Source: an uncultured Treponema sp.
GTDB taxonomy: Bacteria; Spirochaetota; Spirochaetia; Treponematales; Treponemataceae
Length of the DNA stretch: 64,000 bases
NCBI GenBank assembly: GCA_947165895.1
Contig: CAMVCB010000007.1
Span: 1-64,000, forward strand
Direction of reading: 5' to 3'
The notes under the pieces were generated by a model. It did not search any database. It worked only from the letters and a program-made list of their open reading frames with translations, and was not told the origin of the DNA. Of the stretch, positions 16,023 to 24,277 are shown piece after piece (the stretch's first letter is position 1; each line of letters opens with the position of its first letter). A program made the position numbers and the translations under genes.

Positions 16023-17147
16023 TCATAAATCCTTCATATAAAGCACTTCATCTTCAACCACTTTTCCCATTACAGTCTTTGTAAAGGCTTTTACAAATTT
16101 CATGCCGTTGCGTTCTGCCACATGGCGGCTTGGAAGATTGTCAGACTTCATATACGAAATGATTTTTTTCATACCCCGCCCTTTTGCGAATTCCGCGCAG
16201 GCCTTGGCAACCTCAGTCGCATATCCTTTTCCCCGGAATTCTTTTCTTAAGTGATAGCCGATCTCCGGGAACAAATCATTTTCAACCTGCTGCATGGTAA
16301 TTCCGCAGTCACCAATCATCTCGCCGCTTTCCTTCAGACAGACCGCCCAAAGACCGAATCCGTATTTTTGATAATTATCAAGATTCCATTTTATCCAGTT
16401 TTCAACTTCTTCCCGCGAAAAAGGATGCGGATAAAACTTCATCGATTCAGGATCGCTCATAACAAGGGCAAGAGTGTCCGTATCTTCCAGCGTCATCTGG
16501 CGAAGAAAAAGCCTTTCTGTTTCCAGTATCTTAGTTTTTCCTTCTATCCACTCATCCAGAAACTTCATCTGCTCATCGGTGTGAAACCAGTGCTCGCCGC
16601 CCTGCATTACCGTAAGACTTGAAGCATTTTTTCGAGCAAAAGCCTCTACAGTTTCTTTTGGAACAAGATTGTCTTCCGAACCGTAAAGAATTTTTGTCGG
16701 AACAGTCCAATTCAACGAGTGAGCACGAACATAGCAAAGATAATCCCAAGACAAATCCTCGCCAAAATCCGTTTTGATGATTTTATCACGTTTCAAATCT
16801 TCCTCGGAAACACCAGCCCAGGACATCAGATTCAAAATCATCTTTTCCATATCAACTACAGGCGAAATAAAATAAGCCCTCTCGATTTTTGTGCAAATGT
16901 CAGCATTCATCGAAAAGAATGCGCCAATGCTGTTCGCAATCAGAATGATTTTCGCATAAGAAGAAGCAAATTTGTTTACGGCTTCTTCAATTTCCCTGCC
17001 GGTTTCCCAGGGAGTAAAAGTCTTATAATCCAGGCCCAAACAATCACAGTCTGGAAACAAAGGCTTGTAATGTTCGCATTCAGCCGCACTTCCACCTTTT
17101 CCGTGAATATATAAAACTAACTTTTTGTTCATTATTTCATTCTGCAT
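16023..17147 (-). CDS. Fusion of alpha/beta hydrolase and GNAT acetyltransferase
   Basis: 374 residues. Residues 1-185 are a small alpha/beta hydrolase: IHGKGGSAAE oxyanion loop, nucleophile Ser in ANSIGAF, Asp in YGSEDNLVP, His in GGEHWFH. Residues about 190-374 are a RimJ/RimL-type GNAT (ETERLFLRQM, FRGKGYATEVA, SRHVAERNGM). Both active sites look complete. AGG lies 8 bases upstream of ATG 17147, and a LytTR-type repeat 62-91 bases upstream. The fusion could be a recombination product of neighbouring genes in this GNAT-rich island. Confidence 0.88.
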   Translation of the reverse strand: MQNEIMNKKLVLYIHGKGGSAAECEHYKPLFPDCDCLGLDYKTFTPWETGREIEEAVNKFASSYAKIILIANSIGAFFSMNADICTKIERAYFISPVVDMEKMILNLMSWAGVSEEDLKRDKIIKTDFGEDLSWDYLCYVRAHSLNWTVPTKILYGSEDNLVPKETVEAFARKNASSLTVMQGGEHWFHTDEQMKFLDEWIEGKTKILETERLFLRQMTLEDTDTLALVMSDPESMKFYPHPFSREEVENWIKWNLDNYQKYGFGLWAVCLKESGEMIGDCGITMQQVENDLFPEIGYHLRKEFRGKGYATEVAKACAEFAKGRGMKKIISYMKSDNLPSRHVAERNGMKFVKAFTKTVMGKVVEDEVLYMKDL

Positions 17148-17202
17148 CTTATTTACCTCTTGCCAAAAGAATATCTACAAAACATAAATAATAGAATAGA
17201 TT

Positions 17203-17307
17203 TTAGACAAGATGCAGCTTTTGACCGATGAAATGCAAGGTATAGGGGATGATGTCAAACTTTTTCACGCTGTCAGCTTTGCCCGAAACCAGCGGATGCC
17301 AGTCCAT
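17203..17307 (-). CDS. Small open frame, unknown (34 residues)
   Basis: ATG 17307 has a strong AGGAG 5 bases upstream and begins MDWHPLVSGKADSVKKFD. It ends at 17203 after passing through the LytTR-type repeat, so its last 11 codons are the operator itself. It may be the stub of a decayed gene rather than a real peptide. Confidence 0.25.
   Translation of the reverse strand: MDWHPLVSGKADSVKKFDIIPYTLHFIGQKLHLV
17209..17238 (-). promoter_or_regulatory. LytTR-type direct-repeat operator, copy 5
   Basis: Minus strand TGCATTTCATCGG and TGCATCTTGTC, 21 bp apart, followed by TATTAT about 20-25 bases downstream. Upstream of the hydrolase-GNAT fusion gene. Confidence 0.62.
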
Positions 17308-17320
17308 TTTTCTCCTGTTT

Positions 17321-17851
17321 TTATGATTGAGAGTCAAAAAGCCTTTTATTCAGTGCGCTTAATCCTGTAAATGAGTTCCATTCCTTTTTGGTTGTGAATG
17401 TTATTGCACTTGAAAGCCCAACGTGCCACATCAGATGGCGGAACTGAGAAAGAATCAATTCAAGTCTAGTGTACTCGCAACCTTCTGGTTTTTGCAACAA
17501 ATTTTCCAAGGTAAGCTTTTCGAAATATGAGTCGATTTTTGCCTTTACATAATCAAGGTATTTCAAAAGCTGGTCGCGCGAAATCACGATGGAAGAATCT
17601 GAAACATAACCTTCTCTTTTGGGGTCAATCACGCTCAAATTTTCCTGTATGCCGAAAAGCTTCTCGCCCTCGTAAACGTAGTCCATTGGGTTGATGAAAA
17701 ATCTGTCCATGGAATGAAGATAATGGAAAATGTAGCGCGAATTGTTTTCCTCGTCAAACACGATTTCCAGATCCGCTGTCAAAATCTGATCCTTTACATT
17801 GATGAAGTTGATTTCCTGCTGACTTGCAATCTGCCGGATTATTTCTTCCAT
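17321..17851 (-). CDS. DinB-like protein
   Basis: 176 residues with three spaced histidine sites (HYLHSMDRFF near 45, FRHLMWHVG near 140) in helices, the layout of DinB/YfiT metal-binding proteins. AGGAGGTTTCA precedes ATG 17851. No partner or substrate is evident. It follows a two-domain GNAT gene by 30 bases and is probably co-transcribed with it. Confidence 0.65.
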   Translation of the reverse strand: MEEIIRQIASQQEINFINVKDQILTADLEIVFDEENNSRYIFHYLHSMDRFFINPMDYVYEGEKLFGIQENLSVIDPKREGYVSDSSIVISRDQLLKYLDYVKAKIDSYFEKLTLENLLQKPEGCEYTRLELILSQFRHLMWHVGLSSAITFTTKKEWNSFTGLSALNKRLFDSQS

Positions 17852-17881
17852 TGAAACCTCCTGATTTTGAACCTCTTGCTT

Positions 17882-18832
17882 TTATTCTCCAATCGGAACG
17901 TCCGCGTTCAGGCTTTTGTTGCGGTAATTTAGATTAGTTCTGAGCGAATAGCCCATCTTTTCCCAGAATGAATTTGCATTGTCGTTGTCCTTGAACACAA
18001 GTCCGAAGGCTTTTGTAATTCCTTCTTTTTTGAGGACTTCCTCCGCTTTGACGACAAGAGTACGGGCGATTCCCATACGCTGAAAATCTGGATGGACACA
18101 AAGATGATGGATGATAGCCCTTCGCCCGTCGTGGCCTGTGAGAATTGCTCCGACGATTTTTCCGCCGCTTGTTGCCGCAAAGCATGTAGTGGGATTACGC
18201 TTCATGTAGCGTGTGATTCCTTCTCGGCTGTCGTCCACAGGATTCAGCGCGCGCTTTGTCTGCTCAACCTGATTCCAGAGGGCCCAAAGCTCGTCATAGT
18301 CCGCTGGGCTAAGCGTCTTGTAAGAGATTTCGTCTGTTTCCTTTTCTATTTTTTTTCTGAAAATTCCTGAGTCTTCTCCCCAGACGTTTTTCATTTTTCC
18401 AACGAATTCAAAACCGTATTTTTCGTAAAGGCCTTTTTCGTCTGATGAAACATAAACGTATTCTGATTCCGGGTAGAGGGTAGCGGCATTATTCATGCAG
18501 TGTTCGATAATTTGTCCTGCAAGATGATGGCCACGATAGGCTGGAGCTGTGAACACAAATCCAATCCATGGCTTGAGGTCGCTTTCAATTTCATCTCTAT
18601 CGCAAAAAGTCAAAAAGGATGCAAGATTTGGTTTGCCATCGCTAAGTTTCTCTTCGTCAAGCAGAAGATATAAGCTGCCTTTCCCAAGCTTCTGGTGGAA
18701 AGAGCCTTCTTTTAAAAGTGAAAGCAAAAAGGGAATCGCGCCCCATTCTTTTGAATGAGCCTGCATCTGAGCCAGAATGCTTTCTTTGTCATCATAAGAA
18801 AAATAGTCTTTTAAAATAAATGCTGTTTTCAA
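17882..18832 (-). CDS. Two-domain GNAT acetyltransferase
   Basis: 316 residues with two GNAT domains in tandem. The first (1-160) has YRGHHLAGQIIE and GLYEKYGFEF; the second (about 170-310) has HPDFQRMGIARTLV and SFWEKMGYS. Tandem GNATs of this kind occur in mycothiol synthase-like and uncharacterised enzymes. The start is TTG 18832 with AAGGA 7 bases upstream; the nearby ATG is out of frame. Confidence 0.85.
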   Translation of the reverse strand: MKTAFILKDYFSYDDKESILAQMQAHSKEWGAIPFLLSLLKEGSFHQKLGKGSLYLLLDEEKLSDGKPNLASFLTFCDRDEIESDLKPWIGFVFTAPAYRGHHLAGQIIEHCMNNAATLYPESEYVYVSSDEKGLYEKYGFEFVGKMKNVWGEDSGIFRKKIEKETDEISYKTLSPADYDELWALWNQVEQTKRALNPVDDSREGITRYMKRNPTTCFAATSGGKIVGAILTGHDGRRAIIHHLCVHPDFQRMGIARTLVVKAEEVLKKEGITKAFGLVFKDNDNANSFWEKMGYSLRTNLNYRNKSLNADVPIGE

Positions 18833-18842
18833 TTCTGCATCC

Positions 18843-18890
18843 TTAAAGCGAAAGATTCATTCCTTCGCCGTTGTTAAGGGATGTGATTTT
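18843..18890 (-). pseudogene. Remnant: last codons of a GNAT gene
   Basis: The minus strand reads HPLNNGEGMNLSL then stop. The intact GNAT gene at 22761 ends HPLYKSLGFNDNGEGMTISI, so this is the end of a close relative with a small internal deletion and no remaining body. Confidence 0.5.
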
Positions 18891-18891
18891 T

Positions 18892-19710
18892 TTACCACCA
18901 CAACCACACCTGCAGTTCACAAATCACAAGACAGACTATGTTTATTGTTAGTCCTTTCTGATTAAGTTTCATATCTTTGTTTTTCTGCTGGTTTCCTTTA
19001 ACAATTCCGATTATAGACAAAACGAGAGTTGGTAGAGAGAAAATAAATTTTGCTATTATAAGAAAAAAGGCAACAAAAACCATTCCTAGAGCGTGCTCAC
19101 CGGTTCCACCTTTGATATCTTCATATCCATGATAAATAAAAAAGTTCAGAACTGTCTGGAAAGCCAGGACAATCATATTTACAATTGAAATCTTAAATGA
19201 TGGACTTATTTTATTCTTTTTTTCGATTTCAGGAATTTCCTTTTCTGTTTCTGGAACAAGATTCCATCTGTTTGAAATGTCTTTAAGCAGGAAGGCGAAA
19301 GAAATCCAATAAAGAATATTCAGAATCAAATGTGCTGCCAGATAATACATCTGGTAGCGAATTATATAGACTATATCGTACAACCAGTTTTTTGAATAAA
19401 ACAAAAAGGTTATATATCTTGGTAACGAAAAATTGTAAGTTACCAGCCCCAGAAACACATCAAGTGAAAGGTATAAAATCAGGTATTTTTCTATTAGCGA
19501 AAGTTTTTTCTTATCTTCGATTTTCGGAATTTTTTGAGAAACAATAATGAGGACAATCAGCGGAATTAAATGAAGTATAAGAAAAATAAAAACCGCAAGA
19601 TTGTCCCACTCGTTTTCAAAATTCCTGATGAAATTGAAAAGCGAATATGAAGCATCGAGTATAAGAACAATCAGGAAGAATAAGGCTGGTTTGGTAATAT
19701 TTTTTTTCAT
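18892..19710 (-). CDS. Integral membrane protein, unknown
   Basis: 272 residues from ATG 19710 (an upstream TTG would add nine). About seven hydrophobic segments, including the first at residues 8-30 and the last at the C-terminus, with a charged cytoplasmic loop in the middle. No family was recognised. It is AT-richer than the enzymes before it, like the genes to its right, and may belong to the cassette-like block. Confidence 0.6.
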   Translation of the reverse strand: MKKNITKPALFFLIVLILDASYSLFNFIRNFENEWDNLAVFIFLILHLIPLIVLIIVSQKIPKIEDKKKLSLIEKYLILYLSLDVFLGLVTYNFSLPRYITFLFYSKNWLYDIVYIIRYQMYYLAAHLILNILYWISFAFLLKDISNRWNLVPETEKEIPEIEKKNKISPSFKISIVNMIVLAFQTVLNFFIYHGYEDIKGGTGEHALGMVFVAFFLIIAKFIFSLPTLVLSIIGIVKGNQQKNKDMKLNQKGLTINIVCLVICELQVWLWW

Positions 19711-19867
19711 TAACTTCAATATATCTAAAAATAGCAATGTTTTATAGAGAAAATTCCAAAAGGAAGAAGAATAACTGACAAAAGTATTATTACTACCGCC
19801 AGCAGAGATTAGATTTTGGTGCGATTAAATTGGAGAATATTTTTCATTTTTTTTCTCCTGTTATTAT

Positions 19868-20401
19868 TTATGCAAAAAAAGTTAATAATTTTTCCCATAA
19901 TGCTTTTTTCTTCTCGCCATTTTTTGAATCAATATACTTGTGATGATTAAGTTCATTAGTATTTTCTATATTATTTTTTGATATTTTTTTACTTCCAAGT
20001 TCTGCTATTGTATATCTCATAAAGATTTCGGATTCCTTTTTTGCAGGACTATATTTCTTTTCTTCCTCGATAATTACGTTTAATATTTCTTGTGCAAAAT
20101 TGAGGATTTTTTCTTTTTGTGCTTCAGCAGATTTTTCATTTATATCTTTTGTTTCCAACCAAAGCCCCAGCATCTCATCATAATAAAACCAAAAATCTAT
20201 ATTGTATAAATTAAATTGGAATCCACCATAGCCAAAGCCCAAACACGGAACTCCCTTTTCATACTTAACAGTCGGAATTCCCTTTATGAAATCCATACCA
20301 TTTATAAACCCGTATTCATCATCGTCTAGGCCAACAAAGAAAATATCTGCACAATCTTTTTCAAAAATAATATTGCTTATTTTTTTTTCTGAATTTGTCA
20401 T
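19868..20401 (-). CDS. Hypothetical protein in cassette-like block
   Basis: 177 residues from ATG 20401 (a GTG at 20419 would reach into the attC-like site). The protein is acidic and aromatic-rich in the first half and lysine-rich at the end. No signal peptide, membrane segment or recognised domain. Its start lies directly beyond an attC-like hairpin (20438-20497), as expected for an integron gene cassette. Confidence 0.6.
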   Translation of the reverse strand: MTNSEKKISNIIFEKDCADIFFVGLDDDEYGFINGMDFIKGIPTVKYEKGVPCLGFGYGGFQFNLYNIDFWFYYDEMLGLWLETKDINEKSAEAQKEKILNFAQEILNVIIEEEKKYSPAKKESEIFMRYTIAELGSKKISKNNIENTNELNHHKYIDSKNGEKKKALWEKLLTFFA

Positions 20402-20417
20402 CTTATTTCTAACCAAC

Positions 20418-20497
20418 ACGCCCCAGTGCGGGCGTCCACATAACTACGCACTTACACGGCGGCAAACTTGCCGTCCGCTTTGAAGTGCATGTTATGC
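20418..20497 (-). repeat. attC-like recombination site with boundary palindrome
   Basis: CATAAC (20439-20444) and GTTATG (20491-20496) are the outer arms. GCACTT and AAGTGC pair inside them, then CGGCAA with TTGCCG, leaving a few unpaired bases, the layout of an attC. ACGCCCCAGTGCGGGCGT (20418-20435) is a separate palindrome on the gene-start side. It sits between the stop of one leftward gene (20525) and the start of the next (20401). Confidence 0.6.
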
Positions 20498-20524
20498 TAT
20501 TTCTTTGTATTATATAAAGAATTA

Positions 20525-20884
20525 TTAAATCTTATTTTGCTCAATCAGATTTATAGTATTCCAATCTAAATTTTCAGTTAGACGTATTTGCATTTCTTCA
20601 ATAATTTTGTATTGCTGCTGCTCAATTCCTGCGTCAAAACCGTATAATTGCTCATATTTTTCTTTATATCTAGTACACCAATAATATTTTGTATATAAAA
20701 CGGAATCAATTGATATATTTTTTTCATTTTGAATTTCATTTTCTTTTTTTTCAAAACACCACCAATAATTATAAAAATTATTTAAATCGTTATCTTTAAA
20801 TTCGGCTTTTTTTTGATAATTTACTTCTATTAGTAGTTTATCCATTTCTTCCTTTAGTATTTTCATTTCTTTTCTACTATTCAT
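20525..20884 (-). CDS. Hypothetical protein in cassette-like block
   Basis: 119 residues, charged and rich in Tyr, Trp and Glu, probably helical. No recognised domain. Met7 (MKILKEEM) is an alternative start. It is bounded by attC-like DNA after its stop and by a GCCC-AGT-GGGC palindrome upstream, so it looks like one gene cassette. Confidence 0.5.
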   Translation of the reverse strand: MNSRKEMKILKEEMDKLLIEVNYQKKAEFKDNDLNNFYNYWWCFEKKENEIQNEKNISIDSVLYTKYYWCTRYKEKYEQLYGFDAGIEQQQYKIIEEMQIRLTENLDWNTINLIEQNKI

Positions 20885-20924
20885 TCTGGAAAGAATTTTA
20901 ATTTTTTTTTCAATTGGAACATAC

Positions 20925-20960
20925 CAGCCCAGTGGGCTGTGAGCATAACAATAGTTATAA
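20925..20960 (-). repeat. Partial attC-like boundary
   Basis: CAGCCCAGTGGGCTG (20925-20939) followed by GCATAAC and AGTTATAAC. The palindrome matches the ones at 20418 and 21981, and GCATAAC/GTTAT are attC-type ends, but the long pairing stem is not complete. Confidence 0.4.
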
Positions 20961-21021
20961 CTATCCGTATAACTAATAAAAATATATCAAAAAAATACAA
21001 TCCTTTATAGACAGCCAGCAA

Positions 21022-21123
21022 TTAATTGCTGAGTGCATACATATCAACAGTGTAGTTTTGGCTTTGTGCAAAGAGAGAGACGAGTGAGAAAAATGTTACA
21101 AAAAGCAAAAGTGATTTTTTCAT
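21022..21123 (-). CDS. Small secreted peptide or truncated secreted protein (33 residues)
   Basis: ATG 21123 opens a standard signal peptide (MKKSLLLFVTFFSLVSLFAQ), then only 13 residues before a stop. Either a tiny secreted peptide or the stub of an exported protein. It lies 8 bases after the stop of a small membrane protein gene. Confidence 0.4.
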   Translation of the reverse strand: MKKSLLLFVTFFSLVSLFAQSQNYTVDMYALSN

Positions 21124-21131
21124 TTTATAAT

Positions 21132-21491
21132 TTACAGTTCTTCAAAGTATGAAAAAAATCCTGGCCCACATATTATGAGAAATACAATGAATAAAATTAA
21201 GAAGTTTCTATATTTTTCTTTCATCCTAATTTTTTGAATAAGTACAACTAAACCAGCGAAAAAACATAAAACAAATAGTATTTCTGGAATGAAGTATTCG
21301 TGTATTATATCAACAATAAAATATGGAATCAAAAGTGTTATCAGTAAAAGGCCTTTAACATCATCAATTCCCCACAGATTTTCGCTGAATATAGTATGAA
21401 AAAAAAAGGGCCACATCAGGAAGATTTCAAAGATCAATAAAATTGAGACTATTTTGCTTAAGATATTTATTTTACAATCTTTTTCCATCAT
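21132..21491 (-). CDS. Small membrane protein, unknown
   Basis: 119 residues with three or four hydrophobic segments: about residues 11-35, 45-62, 68-90 and 98-115. No recognised family. AT-rich like the surrounding orphan genes. Confidence 0.5.
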   Translation of the reverse strand: MMEKDCKINILSKIVSILLIFEIFLMWPFFFHTIFSENLWGIDDVKGLLLITLLIPYFIVDIIHEYFIPEILFVLCFFAGLVVLIQKIRMKEKYRNFLILFIVFLIICGPGFFSYFEEL

Positions 21492-21613
21492 TTACTTTTA
21501 TATTTCAATCTCCAATATTATAGAATCTGTCTCGTCTGCTTCGTAAAAACAATAAGCGTTTAATTCTTTTTCAAGTTTAGATCGGTAAGTTTAATTTGTA
21601 ATAAAAATATGAT

Positions 21614-21964
21614 TTATTGCTTTATAAAAGGGCCTGTTTTAGTTCCATAATAAGTTATATACAATCCATCATCGCTGATTTCGTAGTTCCAAATTATTTT
21701 TTCTCCATTGAATTCGGTTATTATAGAATCTTTTGTAATATTTATATCATAAGTTATATCAATTCCTAAAGAATTGTTACTGGTCATTTTTGAACCATGA
21801 AATGTATTAGTTATTTCTTCTGATGGTATCTGCATAAATTCATTGTTTATTTCTGGACGTACATATTTCCATGTTCCTTCAAGCGGACTGGACTTTTGTT
21901 TTTTACATGAAATATAGAGAAATAATATTAAACCGGTAAAAAGAATTATTAGGATTTTTTTCAT
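21614..21964 (-). CDS. Small lipoprotein, unknown
   Basis: 116 residues. Signal peptide with lipobox LYISC (Cys20), then an all-beta-looking domain of about 95 residues (GTWKYVRPE...DGLYITYYG) of the lipocalin/DUF-like type often seen in secreted orphan proteins. It starts just after the attC-like boundary at 21981. Confidence 0.6.
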   Translation of the reverse strand: MKKILIILFTGLILFLYISCKKQKSSPLEGTWKYVRPEINNEFMQIPSEEITNTFHGSKMTSNNSLGIDITYDINITKDSIITEFNGEKIIWNYEISDDGLYITYYGTKTGPFIKQ

Positions 21965-21980
21965 TTGTTTCCTCCAAAAA

Positions 21981-22030
21981 GCGCCCCAGTGGGCTTGACC
22001 GCATGTCAGCTTTGAACTTCTTGTTATGTG
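21981..22030 (-). repeat. Degenerate attC-like site
   Basis: On the minus strand ACATAACAAGAAGTTCAAAGC is followed by unrelated bases and then the GCCC-ACT-GGGGCGC palindrome. It shares the outer ACATAAC, the TTCAAAGC element and the palindrome with the site at 20418-20497, but the second arm is missing. It separates the HigA stop from the next gene start. Confidence 0.45.
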
Positions 22031-22033
22031 ATT

Positions 22034-22351
22034 TTATGCGTAAGCGTACATCTTTATTGTTTCAAACTCTGAAGCGTGATTATTTTCTTCTTCTTCCAAA
22101 TCGTAAAGGTTCTGGAGGTTGAGCCAAAATTCCGCTGTTGTTCCGAAAAATTTAGAAAAGCGAATTGCGGTGTCAGCAGTAATGGATCGGTTTCCGTGAA
22201 TAATTTCGGAAATACGAGTCTGAGGAATATTAATTTCTTTAGCCAGACGATAAGCAGAAATATTCATAGGAACAAGGAATTCTTCTTTCAGAATTTCTCC
22301 AGGATGAATATTCGGCAATTTATCATTAGTGGTAATCTGTGATTCTAACAT
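22034..22351 (-). CDS. higA: HigA-family antitoxin
   Basis: 105 residues from ATG 22351, which has AGGTG upstream. It starts with the family signature NIHPGEILKEEFLVPMNIS and carries an XRE-type helix-turn-helix (RLAKEINIPQTRISEIIHGNRSI). It neutralises the toxin encoded just upstream and normally represses the operon. The two frames overlap by 26 bases. Toxin-antitoxin pairs are frequent in integron cassette arrays, where they stabilise the array. Confidence 0.9.
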   Translation of the reverse strand: MLESQITTNDKLPNIHPGEILKEEFLVPMNISAYRLAKEINIPQTRISEIIHGNRSITADTAIRFSKFFGTTAEFWLNLQNLYDLEEEENNHASEFETIKMYAYA

Positions 22352-22607
22352 TATCTGCACCTCCGTTCTCAAAAGCAAATACAATTCTCCATTGATCGTT
22401 TATACGGATTGACCAAAACCCTGCAAGATTTCCGACCAGTTGTTCAAGATTATTTCCAGGCGGAATCCGTAAATCTTTAACTTCTTTTGCGGCCGCTATC
22501 ATTCGGAGCTTCCGTCGTGCAACATTATGAATTGTTGGTGGCAATTTTTTACTTCTAAAACCTTTGTAAATTAATTCTGTTTCAGAATCTCCAAATGAAT
22601 TTATCAT
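22326..22607 (-). CDS. higB: HigB-type RelE/ParE superfamily toxin
   Basis: 93 residues. It has the Gp49/HigB pattern: SKKLPPTIHNVARRKLRMI, DLRIPPGNNLEQL, GFWSIRINDQWRIVF. Such toxins cleave mRNA at the ribosome. First gene of the higBA pair, toxin before antitoxin as usual for HigBA. Confidence 0.9.
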   Translation of the reverse strand: MINSFGDSETELIYKGFRSKKLPPTIHNVARRKLRMIAAAKEVKDLRIPPGNNLEQLVGNLAGFWSIRINDQWRIVFAFENGGADNVRITDYH

Positions 22608-22760
22608 AATTATATACTAACGGCAAACGGAAGTATTGTCAAGGCAAACAAAATCAATGCGGAGTAGTAAAAGCCAAGGTCGGAGAGATAATTGCAAGTT
22701 AAAGGGGTAATATTTTAAGTAATTTTAAATAATACCCTCTTAAAGCACTGATAAAAAATC

Positions 22761-23210
22761 TCAAATAGAAATAGTCATTCCTTCGCCGTTGTCATTGAAG
22801 CCAAGGCTCTTGTAAAGCGGATGTCCCATCTGTGTTGCGTCAAGGCTGATTTCCGTAACGCCGCGGGACTTTGCTTCTTCAATCAAAAATTCAACCATCA
22901 TTTTTCCGACTCCACGCCTGCGGAATTGAGCCCTTGTGTAGACGTTCATAAGATGCGCCCTCTTTCCCGTGGGATGGTCAAAGGTGGGCATGACATTGAT
23001 GTAGCTCAGGCTTGCACAGCCTGCGATTTTGTCTCCGTCCATTGCAAAAACTGTCGTCTGCTCGCCCTTCAAAAAATATTCGCGGCTGCATTCGACCAGA
23101 GTTTTGTCAAAGGTTGACTTTTCATCAAGACCGTTTACAATCCGCAGCATTTCAAGGCGGATTTGCATCAAGGTCTCAATGTCGTTCTGGTTCGTTTTCT
23201 TTATCTGCAT
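22761..23210 (-). CDS. GNAT family N-acetyltransferase
   Basis: 149 residues with the acetyl-CoA loop QFRRRGVGKMMVE and the end HPLYKSLGFNDNGEGM. GGAAGG precedes ATG 23210. A truncated relative of its last codons is at 18843-18890. It heads the downstream end of a run of five leftward GNAT genes, a phosphatase and a cupin. Confidence 0.88.
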   Translation of the reverse strand: MQIKKTNQNDIETLMQIRLEMLRIVNGLDEKSTFDKTLVECSREYFLKGEQTTVFAMDGDKIAGCASLSYINVMPTFDHPTGKRAHLMNVYTRAQFRRRGVGKMMVEFLIEEAKSRGVTEISLDATQMGHPLYKSLGFNDNGEGMTISI

Positions 23211-23240
23211 TTTGATTTACCTTCCATACTCTGTGATTTG

Positions 23241-23663
23241 TTATTTTGCCTTTTGGAATAGCATAAGTCTCTGAGCTTCATTGAAATCAAAGCCGAATTT
23301 TTTATAGAAGGGAATCTTATCCGGCATTGCGCAAAGTTCAACAAAAATATCCGTCCCCTTTATTCCGTTTTCGCTGATGAATTTCAAAATCTCGTTTATG
23401 AGCATCCGTCCAAGGCCCTTACCCTGATACTCCGGTCTCACAACAACATCCTTTATATAATAATCAAGTCCCATGTCCCCGATTACGCGGGCCATTGCAA
23501 TTATTTTATCACCGTCAAATATCGAAACTCTGAAAAGAGTGTGTTCCATGGCAAGCCGGGTCTGCTCCAGTGCAGGTCCCTCGCCCCAGCCAACTGCCTG
23601 CCAAAGCTCTATAAATTGCTCTGCTGTCAGCTCGTTGTATTTTACAATCAATTCCTTCACCAT
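23241..23663 (-). CDS. GNAT family N-acetyltransferase
   Basis: 140 residues. Compact GNAT domain with VVRPEYQGKGLGRMLINE and CAMPDKIPFYKKFGF. GGGAGG precedes ATG 23663. It is 30 bases upstream of the next GNAT gene and 24 bases downstream of a histidine phosphatase gene, so probably in one transcript. Substrate not evident. Confidence 0.88.
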   Translation of the reverse strand: MVKELIVKYNELTAEQFIELWQAVGWGEGPALEQTRLAMEHTLFRVSIFDGDKIIAMARVIGDMGLDYYIKDVVVRPEYQGKGLGRMLINEILKFISENGIKGTDIFVELCAMPDKIPFYKKFGFDFNEAQRLMLFQKAK

Positions 23664-23687
23664 TTTTTCCTCCCTATCCTGTCACCC

Positions 23688-24266
23688 TCATTCTTCTTTA
23701 TATTCCTTGTAGATATGGAATACATCTTCCATTGAAAGGAATTTTTTTCCGTCAAATTCCATCTTTAGAATCCAGGGCATAAAATCTATGATTTTCATAA
23801 AGCTTTCGCCGTTAAAAGTTTTGTCATAGTAGTTTATTATGGAAGAAAGCGCCGTCCCGTGAGTTCCAATGACGATGTTCTTGCCATCATATTTCTCAAG
23901 AATTTCATTGAGCGCCTCGATGTTTCTTTTCTGAACGGCTCCAATGGATTCTCCGTCTTCTTCCGCATAGGTAAAATCAGCCCAGCGCTTTCTGAACATT
24001 TCATGATTGTTACCGTCTTTTCCAGCTTTGCGTTCATGGAGACGTTCGTCAGTCTGAATCGATTTGCCGTAAGACTCGGCGGCTTTTTTTATTGAATCAT
24101 AGCTCCGCCTGTAGGGGCTTGAGATAAAAACGTCGATTTGTTTGTCCTTGAGAATTTCCGCCACCTTGATTGAGTCTTCAAGGCCTTCTTCTGTCAACGG
24201 ACGGTTTCTGTCATCCTTGATTTTTCCGTCCGGCTTGCAGTGTCGTACAAAATAAATTCTAGTCAT
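23688..24266 (-). CDS. Histidine phosphatase (phosphoglycerate mutase-like) family
   Basis: 192 residues. The RH motif is YFVRHCKPDG (Arg8, His9, with Cys instead of the usual Gly or Ala). The second active-site Arg is in ISSPYRRSYDS, Glu in RKAGKDG region and the second His in VIGTHGTALSS. The family removes phosphate from small molecules or proteins. Neighbouring GNAT genes are 24 and 11 bases away, indicating one operon. Confidence 0.85.
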   Translation of the reverse strand: MTRIYFVRHCKPDGKIKDDRNRPLTEEGLEDSIKVAEILKDKQIDVFISSPYRRSYDSIKKAAESYGKSIQTDERLHERKAGKDGNNHEMFRKRWADFTYAEEDGESIGAVQKRNIEALNEILEKYDGKNIVIGTHGTALSSIINYYDKTFNGESFMKIIDFMPWILKMEFDGKKFLSMEDVFHIYKEYKEE

Positions 24267-24277
24267 TTTTACTTCCC

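Noticed and set aside
18892..22607. Prophage remnant as the source of higBA and orphan genes
   Set aside because: No phage structural, integrase or lysis gene is present, while attC-like boundaries fit a cassette block better.
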